From contig CAIZGA010000368.1 of assembly GCA_903932385.1 (NCBI GenBank), positions 1 to 12,612 on the forward strand: 12,612 nucleotides of DNA, read 5' to 3'. Positions 1-5,633 of the stretch are shown here, piece after piece. Numbering within the stretch: the first letter of the stretch is position 1; each line of letters starts with the position of its first letter. This DNA comes from an uncultured Acidobacteriota bacterium. GTDB taxonomy: Bacteria > Acidobacteriota > Terriglobia > Terriglobales > Acidobacteriaceae. Both the position numbers and the translations under genes were made by a program. The notes beneath the pieces were generated by a model. It was not told the origin of the DNA, did no database searches, and worked only from the letters and a program-made list of their open reading frames with translations.

Positions 1-216
1 ATAAAGAGGAAACTCCGGGGGCATGTGTGGTTTTGGGGAACCATGATCCTCCTTGCTGCACTTCATGTTTTGCTGATTCTGTTCGTTCCCTGGACCGACA
101 AGTGGATTCCTGCGCTCGTGGTTATCCCTATCGCCATCGCTGACGTGTACGTGATGCTCTGGGTAGTTTCGGTTGTCAGGAAGTTCATGGGAGAGCCGAA
201 GACTGCTGAAAGATGA
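1..216 (+). CDS. Small two-helix membrane protein, probably cut at its 5' end
   Basis: The frame is open from base 1 to a TGA at 214-216. It encodes two hydrophobic segments: roughly WFWGTMILLAALHVLLILFV, then, after the polar turn PWTDKW, a second from IPALVV to SVV. The tail VRKFMGEPKTAER is basic and soluble. This fits a small inner-membrane protein with two helices. The start is uncertain. A GTG at 25 (with AAGAGGA at 4-10, rather far upstream) and an ATG at 43 (GGGGAA just before it) are possible. However, the codons before 25 read as IKRKLRGH, a plausible membrane-proximal basic stretch, so the true start may lie left of the window. I do not recognise a named family and assign no function. 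It converges with gluQ across 168 bases. Confidence 0.6.
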   Translation: MKRKLRGHVWFWGTMILLAALHVLLILFVPWTDKWIPALVVIPIAIADVYVMLWVVSVVRKFMGEPKTAER

Positions 217-384
217 GCCTCCGCGATCAGCCGGGTGCCCCATCCAGCGCGGGTTTCTGAATGTGGCATCTCGGGCTCGGTTGGAAATCCTGAAATCCGA
301 GATATCCCCTGTAACTTTTCCTGATAGCAGGGAATTGCAGCAAGAGACGAGTTCGCTCGAGACTGCCTCCACCGCCAACCAGCT

Positions 385-1230
385 TCAGATTAATCCAAAA
401 TTTCCATGCAAAATATCTGCGACGGTGCGGCCTTGTGCGCGCAGCTTGCGAATGGCGAGTGCATCATGCCGCTTGGCCAATCGTTGGTTGTTCTGGTCGG
501 TGACGAGCGGGCAGTGGAACCATGCGGGTTGCGGCTGCGACAGTGCGCGCAGGATGAGAATCTGGCGGGCGGTGGACTTGAGCAGGTCGGCACCGCGAAC
601 GACTTCTGTGATGGCGAGATCGGCATCGTCGACTGCGCAGGCGAGTTGGTAGCTGGGCGTGCCGTCGCGGCGCCAGACGAGGAAGTCACCGAAGTCGACG
701 CCAGCGGTGAAGCGTTGTGGGCCGAGATTCTTGTCGAGAAATTCCACAACTTCGCCATCGGGAACACGGAAGCGCCAATTTTGATTGCCGGGATTGCCGT
801 GCGAAATATTTGATGATGCACTGCGACAGGTGCCGGGATAGATGGGTTCGTCATCCGGCTGCGGTTGTTGTTCGAGCTCATGCGGGGCGGTGGCGATGGA
901 GGCGAGTTCGCGCCGAGTGCAACTGCAGGGATACAACCAGCCGAGTTGCGCGAGACGATGCCATGCATCGAGATACAGTGCGTGGCGACGGCTTTGGTAA
1001 ATAACCGGTTCCGTCCAACGGATGCCGAGCCAGGCAAGATCTTCGAGAGTTGCATCAATATATTCGGCACGGCTGCGGTCGGTATCGAGATCGTCCATGC
1101 GCATCAGCAAGGTGCCGGATGCGTTGCTTGCGCGGGTAAAAGCTGTGAAAAAAGTTCGCGCATGGCCGAGGTGCAGCAGACCTGTGGGCGAAGGCGCGAG
1201 TCTTCCGCGATAGGGTGCGTTGCCGTTCAC
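385..1230 (-). CDS. gluQ: Glutamyl-Q tRNA(Asp) synthetase (GluQ-RS)
   Basis: The 281-residue protein is a truncated glutamyl-tRNA synthetase paralogue. The family activates glutamate and attaches it to the queuosine in the anticodon of tRNA-Asp rather than to a tRNA 3' end; it acts in the cytoplasm. Visible signatures are RLAPSPTGLLHLGHA (residues 10-24, with the HIGH-type HLGH at 20-23), MDDLDTDR (45-52), and a zinc site of the GluQ-RS type: C102-x-C104, then Y131 and C135 in YPGTC. A KMSKS-equivalent loop, QRLAKRHDA, lies at 249-257. Length matches GluQ-RS (about 290-310) and there is no anticodon-binding domain, which excludes GltX. The start is GTG at 1230, as no upstream ATG fits and the family begins just before RLAPSPTG; no clear Shine-Dalgarno is seen. 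It lies 21 bases downstream of the SRAP gene in the same direction and is probably co-transcribed. Confidence 0.95.
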   Translation of the reverse strand: MNGNAPYRGRLAPSPTGLLHLGHARTFFTAFTRASNASGTLLMRMDDLDTDRSRAEYIDATLEDLAWLGIRWTEPVIYQSRRHALYLDAWHRLAQLGWLYPCSCTRRELASIATAPHELEQQPQPDDEPIYPGTCRSASSNISHGNPGNQNWRFRVPDGEVVEFLDKNLGPQRFTAGVDFGDFLVWRRDGTPSYQLACAVDDADLAITEVVRGADLLKSTARQILILRALSQPQPAWFHCPLVTDQNNQRLAKRHDALAIRKLRAQGRTVADILHGNFGLI

Positions 1231-1251
1231 GATAGCAGTTTAGAGAAAAAT

Positions 1252-1926
1252 TTAGATTGGCGCGAGCAGCGATGGCGAATTATTGCGCACATTGCCGACA
1301 TCGCGTGCGACTTGCCAGGAAGTGAGGCCGGCATCGGGTAGCGAACGCAACAAATCCAATGGAGCGATTTCAGTTGGCGAGAGCCAGCGGTTGTAATCAT
1401 CGGGTGCGAGGATGACAGGCATGCGATTGTGTATCGGCGCAACGGCTGCGTTGGCAGCGGTGGTGAGGATGGTGAAGGTCTCCAATACTTCCGGCGTAGT
1501 GGGCGATTGCCAACGGTCCCAAAGCGCGGCAAAGGCGAAGGGGTGCGCAGCGGTGGTGGTGATGGCGTAAGGCTGTTTGGTTTTCGGATCCAGTTGCTTC
1601 CACTCATAAAAACCATCGGCGGGAACCAGACAGCGTTGGCGTTTGAAGGGCACGCGAAATGCGGGCGCAGTGGCGACGGTTTCCGCACGAGCATTAAAAG
1701 TGGTGAAGCTAATCTTCGCGTCCTTCGACCATGAGGGAACGAGTCCCCAGCGTAACAACGCGAGCGAACGATGGCCTTCATGATTCAAGCGAACGACGGG
1801 CTGAAAGGAATGCGGGGCGGCGTTGAAGGTTGGCGCGGCAGGGATAGAGGCAGCGTCGACCGCATCGATTTCAAATGCGTCGAGAATTTGCTGCGGGCCG
1901 GAGGTGCGATAGTAGCGGGTGCACAT
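1252..1926 (-). CDS. SRAP family protein (YedK/HMCES type), abasic-site DNA-protein crosslinker
   Basis: SOS-response-associated peptidase family protein, 224 residues, the usual size. Family members sense abasic sites in single-stranded DNA: the N-terminal cysteine, freed by removal of Met1, forms a stable thiazolidine crosslink that shields the lesion. The sequence starts MCTRYY, giving the required Cys2. Other conserved positions are visible: RWGLVPSW (59-66), FNARAET with N78 (77-83), VPADGFYEWK with E108 (101-110) and HNRMPVIL with H166 (166-173). These correspond to the Cys/Asn/Glu/His active set of YedK. The open frame continues 86 codons upstream, but the Cys2 requirement fixes the start at 1926, and the upstream part overlaps a terminator and the GH105 gene. 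It leads into gluQ. I see no LexA-type box I would defend. Confidence 0.95.
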   Translation of the reverse strand: MCTRYYRTSGPQQILDAFEIDAVDAASIPAAPTFNAAPHSFQPVVRLNHEGHRSLALLRWGLVPSWSKDAKISFTTFNARAETVATAPAFRVPFKRQRCLVPADGFYEWKQLDPKTKQPYAITTTAAHPFAFAALWDRWQSPTTPEVLETFTILTTAANAAVAPIHNRMPVILAPDDYNRWLSPTEIAPLDLLRSLPDAGLTSWQVARDVGNVRNNSPSLLAPI

Positions 1927-1935
1927 GGCGGATTC

Positions 1936-1941
1936 AGTGTA
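1936..1941 (-). promoter_or_regulatory. Candidate -10 element (TACACT) of the SRAP gene
   Basis: On the minus strand the stretch GCTACACTGAAT lies nine bases before the SRAP start codon, downstream of the GH105 terminator. The promoter of the SRAP-gluQ pair must lie between 1927 and about 1966 if that terminator is efficient. TACACT matches four of six bases of a housekeeping -10. No good -35 is seen at 16-18 bases. The 5' leader would be only 2-3 bases, that is almost leaderless, which agrees with the absence of a Shine-Dalgarno sequence. The same nine bases GCTACACTG recur upstream of the gene at 8401-9912. Confidence 0.35.
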
Positions 1942-1966
1942 GCGCGGAAGCGGAGGAAGATTGGTT

Positions 1967-2009
1967 GAAAAGAACATCGCCCCGCAATGGTGAGATGTGC
2001 GGGGCGATG
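1967..2009 (-). terminator. Intrinsic terminator of the GH105 gene
   Basis: The arms 1975-1986 (CATCGCCCCGCA) and 1998-2009 (TGCGGGGCGATG) are a perfect 12-bp inverted repeat with an 11-base loop. Read on the minus strand, the hairpin begins 15 bases after the GH105 stop codon and is followed by TTCTTTTC. GC-rich stem plus T-rich tail in this orientation is a classical rho-independent terminator. There is no T-run on the plus-strand side. Confidence 0.78.
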
Positions 2010-2024
2010 CAATGTGCAACGAAA

Positions 2025-3218
2025 TTATTTTGCCGTGCTGTAGAGTTCCGATCCGGCCAGCAGATATGCGCCAACTCCGTAAACGTAGCTGGAAGTTGCA
2101 CTGAGCGGAGCGGGTGCGGCACCGACGGGCTGAATGGAACCGAGGCGGCCATCGGCGTAAACGTGTGTGAGCATGCCCGCCCATGCTTTGCGAATGACCG
2201 GCGTGTAAGTCTTCGCAGGCAGCATGTGATGATTGACTCCGTAAGCCAGTGCATAAGTGATGAAGGCGCTGCCGGAAACTTCCGGCAGAGGATAGGCATC
2301 CGCGTTGAGCAGGCCCGGACGCCAGAGACCATCGGCACCCTGAATTTTTGCAACGGATGTAGCCATCTGCTGCAGCAGCAAAATGTATTTGGGGCGCAGC
2401 GGCGAATCTGCCGGCATGCGGTCGAGCACGCGGACGATGCCCGCCATCACCCAGCCATTACCGCGCGACCAGAAAAGACGCGCGCCATTTTTCTCATGGC
2501 TGTTCAGAAAGGTGGCGTCGCGGAAATAGAGATGGTCATCGTTGTTGTAAAGCAGCTTGGTTGTGATGTCCCACTCGTGATCCATGAAGTTCCAGTACTT
2601 GTCGTCATGAGTGATTGCGGCGAGGTCGGCGAGAACCGGCGGCTCCATAAAGAGCGCATCACACCACCACCACAACGGCTTCTTGGGACTGTCTGGCATG
2701 GCCATCTGCGCGTCGATGCGGGCGCGAATGGAGGCGAGCATTTTCGGATCGCTGTGCAGCATGTACTGCTCGAGATACATCTGGCCAACGGCCTGGTCAT
2801 CCGCTAATTGAACGCGTGGGCCGGGTTGCCAGTTGAGTTTGTCGGCGATGTTCTGCATGGCGTTGCGATACTTGTCGCCGGCAACTTGCGGCGGGACAGC
2901 CATCATGCCGGTGTAAAGCGCGGCGAAGGTCCAGTCGTACTGCGCTTTTTCGGGGAGTCGCGCGAGTTGCCAGTCAGCGACGAGCTTCATTTCTTTGGCA
3001 AGATTTGCGCGCGTGATTTTCGGAGAGAGACCGGTGGCCAGCGGACCGGCATCGGCAGGCGCATCGCCCGGAGGCGCTGGTGTAGGCACGAGGACGATAT
3101 TCATCTGCGTCTGTGCGTTAAGCATGGGTGCGGCCGCGAAGTTGAAGACGGCCATCAGCAGAGCGACAGCAAGGCATGACGTTGATGTAGTGCGTAGTAA
3201 ATTAGCGAATGACTTCAT
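2025..3218 (-). CDS. Secreted GH105 glycosidase (unsaturated rhamnogalacturonyl hydrolase, YteR/RhiN type)
   Basis: Exported 397-residue family 105 glycoside hydrolase. The family removes the unsaturated galacturonyl end left on rhamnogalacturonan or related oligosaccharides by lyases, using vinyl-ether hydration rather than classical glycosidic displacement. A Sec signal peptide is visible: basic start MKSFANLLR, hydrophobic core at 14-30, likely cleavage after PMLNA (about residue 35); there is no lipobox, so it should be soluble in the periplasm or outside. The mature part has the (alpha/alpha)6-barrel motifs of GH105: DWTFAALYTGMM (95-106), DDQAVGQMYLEQY (140-152), WWWCDALFMEPP (183-194) with D187 as the expected catalytic acid, FWSRGNGWV (249-257) and SGSAFITYALAYG (315-327). 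The start at 3218 is chosen over an earlier in-frame ATG at 3287 because it yields a proper signal peptide and has GGAG 9 bases upstream. A LacI-type regulator lies just upstream. Exact substrate (rhamnogalacturonan, ulvan-like or other uronides) cannot be told from sequence. Confidence 0.9.
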   Translation of the reverse strand: MKSFANLLRTTSTSCLAVALLMAVFNFAAAPMLNAQTQMNIVLVPTPAPPGDAPADAGPLATGLSPKITRANLAKEMKLVADWQLARLPEKAQYDWTFAALYTGMMAVPPQVAGDKYRNAMQNIADKLNWQPGPRVQLADDQAVGQMYLEQYMLHSDPKMLASIRARIDAQMAMPDSPKKPLWWWCDALFMEPPVLADLAAITHDDKYWNFMDHEWDITTKLLYNNDDHLYFRDATFLNSHEKNGARLFWSRGNGWVMAGIVRVLDRMPADSPLRPKYILLLQQMATSVAKIQGADGLWRPGLLNADAYPLPEVSGSAFITYALAYGVNHHMLPAKTYTPVIRKAWAGMLTHVYADGRLGSIQPVGAAPAPLSATSSYVYGVGAYLLAGSELYSTAK

Positions 3219-3259
3219 CCAATGACTCCAAGCAAAGCGGGAAGATGTATGGCGACGAA

Positions 3260-3271
3260 GATAACGATACC
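3260..3271. promoter_or_regulatory. Weak candidate LacI-type operator upstream of the GH105 gene
   Basis: GATAACGATACC (minus strand GGTATCGTTATC) has the look of LacI-family operators: a central CG flanked by loosely symmetrical A/T-rich half-sites ending in GG/CC. It sits 42-53 bases before the GH105 start, where a repressor would overlap a promoter. The symmetry is imperfect (about half the positions match), so this is a suggestion only. I cannot point to a confident -10/-35 pair nearby. Confidence 0.25.
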
Positions 3272-3319
3272 AGCATGAAGTGTCCATGCAGGAATAAATT
3301 GCTGCCCTAGAACCTGCTG

Positions 3320-4354
3320 CTAGTCTTTGGCGGAGCAGCCGCAGGAACGGCGAATGATGAGTTCAGCGGGGAAAAATATTTTCGAGCAGGGATGATCGTT
3401 GCGGGTCTTGTCCTGCGCGGCAGTAATGCGCTTGAAGAGGAGTTCGGCGGCGGCACGGGCAATTTCTGTGGGAGACTGGCGCACTGCGGTGAGCGGCGTG
3501 CTGAGGACTTCGGCGAGTTCAAAATCGTCAAAGCCAACCAGGGCAATCTCCTGCGGAACGCGCAGCGAGTGCCGATGCAACGCCTGAATCAGTTGCACGG
3601 TGGCGATGCGTTTGGTGGCGAAGACTGCAGTGGGCCGGTCTGGCGATGCCGCCCAGCGTGCCACCAGCGCACGCATGGCTTCATTGCCGCTGAGAGAGGT
3701 GCAGAGGATGGGATCGAGCTTGGCCGCGCGCATGGCCTGCATGTAGCCTTCGACGCGTTCCTGCGTAGTGTAACTGCCGGAGTCGAGGCTGACGCAGGCG
3801 ATGCGAGTGTGGCCATGTTCGATGAGGTGCCAGACGCCGAGTTCCGCACCTTCGCGATTCTCTACCAGCACTGTGTCTGTGGGCGGCGCGGTAATTGGGC
3901 GGTCGAGTGCGACGACGGGAATACCGTTTTCGCGGAAGCTGCGCAGGCTTTTTGTGTCGGCACCGATGGTGACGAGGATCAGGCCGCTAACGCGATGGTT
4001 CATCAGCGATTCAATCTGCTGGTCCTCTACAGCGGAGTCGCGGCCGGTGACGACGACCAGCGTCTGGTAGCCGCGTTCGATGGCGACCTGCTGCACGGCA
4101 TGAAAGCAGCTGGCGAAAAAATCTGAAAGCGTCGGCACTACCAGAGCGATGGTGCGGCTGCTACGGCCCTTCAACATGCGGGCTGCGTCATTGGGTGCGT
4201 AGCCAAGGCTGTGGATGGCGTTCATCACGCGCGAACGCGTAACCTGCTTGACGCTGGGATTATTGTTCAGCACGCGCGAGACGGTCATCACGCTGACCGC
4301 AGCGGTGCGGGCGACGTCGTGGATGGTGGGCGGACGATTGCGGCGTTTTTCCAT
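3320..4354 (-). CDS. LacI/GalR-family transcriptional regulator
   Basis: A 344-residue regulator of normal family length. The N-terminal helix-turn-helix is clear: PTIHDVARTAAVSVMTVSRV (9-28), followed by the hinge region GYAPNDAARMLKGRSS (51-66), where the hinge helix normally contacts the minor groove. From about residue 68 (IALVVPTLSDFFAS) runs a periplasmic-binding-protein-like sensor domain, including IESLMNHRVSGLILV, RIACVSLDSGSYTTQERVEG and IALVGFDDFELA. Such proteins bind a sugar or sugar derivative and usually repress nearby carbohydrate genes. The start at 4354 places the HTH at the N-terminus; the longer frame to 4522 would add sequence unlike the family and overlap the divergent permease gene. 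It ends 101 bases before the GH105 start in the same direction, so control of that gene, and perhaps of itself, is likely. The ligand is unknown, possibly an unsaturated galacturonate derivative. Confidence 0.92.
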   Translation of the reverse strand: MEKRRNRPPTIHDVARTAAVSVMTVSRVLNNNPSVKQVTRSRVMNAIHSLGYAPNDAARMLKGRSSRTIALVVPTLSDFFASCFHAVQQVAIERGYQTLVVVTGRDSAVEDQQIESLMNHRVSGLILVTIGADTKSLRSFRENGIPVVALDRPITAPPTDTVLVENREGAELGVWHLIEHGHTRIACVSLDSGSYTTQERVEGYMQAMRAAKLDPILCTSLSGNEAMRALVARWAASPDRPTAVFATKRIATVQLIQALHRHSLRVPQEIALVGFDDFELAEVLSTPLTAVRQSPTEIARAAAELLFKRITAAQDKTRNDHPCSKIFFPAELIIRRSCGCSAKD

Positions 4355-4368
4355 GTGCGAGCAGGCAA

Positions 4369-4383
4369 CAGCCAAGGTGGCTG
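4369..4383. repeat. Perfect inverted repeat in the leader of the LacI-type gene
   Basis: CAGCCA-AGG-TGGCTG: two perfect 6-base arms around a 3-base centre, 14-28 bases before the regulator's start codon and just downstream of its best -10 candidate. It could be an autoregulatory operator or a small mRNA hairpin. LacI-family operators usually have an even-length CG centre, which this lacks, so ownership is uncertain. Confidence 0.35.
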
Positions 4384-4387
4384 AAAC

Positions 4388-4396
4388 AATATAGTA
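4388..4396 (-). promoter_or_regulatory. Candidate promoter -10 region of the LacI-type gene
   Basis: On the minus strand TGCTACTATATT contains the overlapping -10 candidates TACTAT (preceded by TGC, an extended -10) and TATATT. Transcription would begin near 4381, giving a leader of about 27 bases that contains the inverted repeat at 4369-4383. No convincing -35 is seen. This is the most A/T-rich spot in the 112-base divergent gap. Confidence 0.4.
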
Positions 4397-4466
4397 GCAA
4401 GCGGCAGAGTAAAAGCCGGGCTGCGGGCGTGGTTGGGCAGGCGCTGATACACTGGCATTACCGCGT

Positions 4467-5600
4467 ATGAGCCACCAACTGACGTACACCACCTGCGTGT
4501 GTCGCAACCTGATCCATCGCAAACTAAGGACCCTGCTGACGCTGTGCGGCGTGGGCGTGGCGATTGGTGCGTTTGTGTGCCTGGTCGGCTTTTCCAGCGG
4601 CTTCGAGCAGGAGTGGATGCGGCTCTACTCAGGCAGCGGTACAGATATTGCCGTCATTCAACAAACATTTTTGAGCAGCTCCGTGGATGAGAGCGCCGCC
4701 GATAAAGTGAAGGCGTTGCCGATGGTGGCCAATGCCGTACCACTCATCTACAACATCATGGACCTGACGCCGGAAGTGAATGCTCTGGTCTACGGCTGGC
4801 GTGCGGACTCCTATGAGATTGATTCGCTGCAGGTTTTGAGCGGACATGTATTCCACGCAGGCGTACCGGAAGTGATGCTTGGGGATGTGCTGGCTGGAAC
4901 GCTGAAAAAAGGCGTTGGTGATACGGTGGAGATTGAAGGCACCACATTTACCGTGTGTGCGATTGTTCACGGACCCTCTGCGCTGGAAGCGGGTGCGGTA
5001 ATTCTTCCGCTGGACCAGTTGCAGATGGTGAGTGGGCTGGTGGGGAAAGTTTCCACGCTGCATGTGCGGCTGAAGCCGGCACCGGCTGGAGTTGCGCCGG
5101 CGGTATATCTGAAAAATGCAGAAGCGGCGATTGAAGCTGTGTTGCCGGGACTGCGCGCCGTACCAGCGGCGGACCGCGCGCAGAACAATCAATTTGTGCA
5201 GTTGGCCCATGCCTCTGCGTGGGGGACTTCTGCGGTGGCGTTGCTGATTGGCATCATGGGAATTGCGAACACCATGGCGATGTCGGTCTTTGAACGCACA
5301 CGCGAAATTGGCATTCTGCGGGCGTTGGGTTGGAAACAATGGCAGGTGTTGCTGCTGATTGAATTGGAAGCTGCGCTGATTGGCATCTTCGGCGGTGTCA
5401 TCGGGCTGGGGCTGGGTTGGGCTGCGCTGCGCGTTTTGGGAACGCTGCCGCAAACCGCGACGGTTGTCTCCTCGCATGTGCCGCTGCTGCTGATTGTTGA
5501 GGCGCTGGTGATTGCCGTGTGTGCGGGTCTGCTGGCGGGTGCGTTGCCGGCGTGGCGGGGATCAAAGCTCTCGCCGATTGAAGCTCTCCGGCATGACTAG
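4467..5600 (+). CDS. ABC transporter permease, MacB/FtsX (LolC/E-like) type, without adjacent ATPase
   Basis: A 377-residue inner-membrane protein with the four-helix MacB/FtsX plan. Helix 1 (about 22-44) is followed by a large periplasmic domain (about 45-250). Three C-terminal helices lie near 252-274, 296-326 and 338-360. Family hallmarks are the cytoplasmic coupling segment FERTREIGILRALGWK (275-290), which docks on an ABC ATPase, and the C-terminal KLSPIEALRHD. Such permeases drive mechanotransmission: moving lipoproteins, exporting peptides or lipids, or controlling cell-wall hydrolases. The partner ATPase is not next to it: the upstream gene is a divergent LacI-type regulator and the downstream gene is a convergent ligase. 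The ATG at 4467 has no Shine-Dalgarno; TACACT at 4448-4453 could be a -10 giving a leader of about 7 bases. The last codons are duplicated beyond the stop (see repeat at 5579-5623). Substrate unknown. Confidence 0.88.
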   Translation: MSHQLTYTTCVCRNLIHRKLRTLLTLCGVGVAIGAFVCLVGFSSGFEQEWMRLYSGSGTDIAVIQQTFLSSSVDESAADKVKALPMVANAVPLIYNIMDLTPEVNALVYGWRADSYEIDSLQVLSGHVFHAGVPEVMLGDVLAGTLKKGVGDTVEIEGTTFTVCAIVHGPSALEAGAVILPLDQLQMVSGLVGKVSTLHVRLKPAPAGVAPAVYLKNAEAAIEAVLPGLRAVPAADRAQNNQFVQLAHASAWGTSAVALLIGIMGIANTMAMSVFERTREIGILRALGWKQWQVLLLIELEAALIGIFGGVIGLGLGWAALRVLGTLPQTATVVSSHVPLLLIVEALVIAVCAGLLAGALPAWRGSKLSPIEALRHD

Positions 5601-5623
5601 CGTGAAGCTCTCCGGCATGACTA
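5579..5623 (+). repeat. Tandem duplication across the permease stop codon (21-bp perfect copies, period 24)
   Basis: Bases 5579-5599 and 5603-5623 are identical (each begins TGAAGCTCTCC and ends CATGACTA), separated by GCG. The period of 24 keeps the reading frame. The first copy encodes EALRHD and the TAG stop. If TAG were read through, the second copy would add REALRHD and then end at TAA (5622-5624). It looks like a recent slippage duplication of the gene's end. Confidence 0.9.
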
Positions 5624-5633
5624 ACTAAAACCC

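Noticed and set aside
348..359. CGAG-TTCG-CTCG mini-hairpin between the first gene and gluQ
   Set aside because: Only four pairs and no T-run on either strand; not a credible terminator. The rest of 217-384 shows nothing else I can support.
1927..2184. N-terminal extension of the SRAP frame
   Set aside because: SRAP chemistry needs Cys2, which only the Met at 1926 supplies; the extension also overlaps the terminator and the 3' end of the GH105 gene.
1875..2807. 310-codon plus-strand frame over the GH105 and SRAP genes
   Set aside because: Antisense to two recognisable genes and across a terminator hairpin; composition is that of a shadow frame.
3117..3218. Lipoprotein signal for the GH105 enzyme
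   Set aside because: The signal peptide has a Cys at residue 15, but it is within the hydrophobic start and no L-[AS]-[GA]-C lipobox follows; a signal peptidase I site after LNA fits better.
3285..3319. Possible terminator after the LacI-type gene (GCAGG...CCTGC)
   Set aside because: Five-base stem with a loop of about 20 and no T-run; too weak to call.
3392..4126. 244-codon plus-strand frame antisense to the LacI-type regulator
   Set aside because: The regulator is unambiguous; this frame has no start context or family resemblance.
4629..5477. 282-codon open frame antisense to the ABC permease
   Set aside because: It lies wholly inside a well-supported gene on the other strand, its sequence is rich in Arg/Gln/His with no domain, and such shadows are common in GC-biased DNA.
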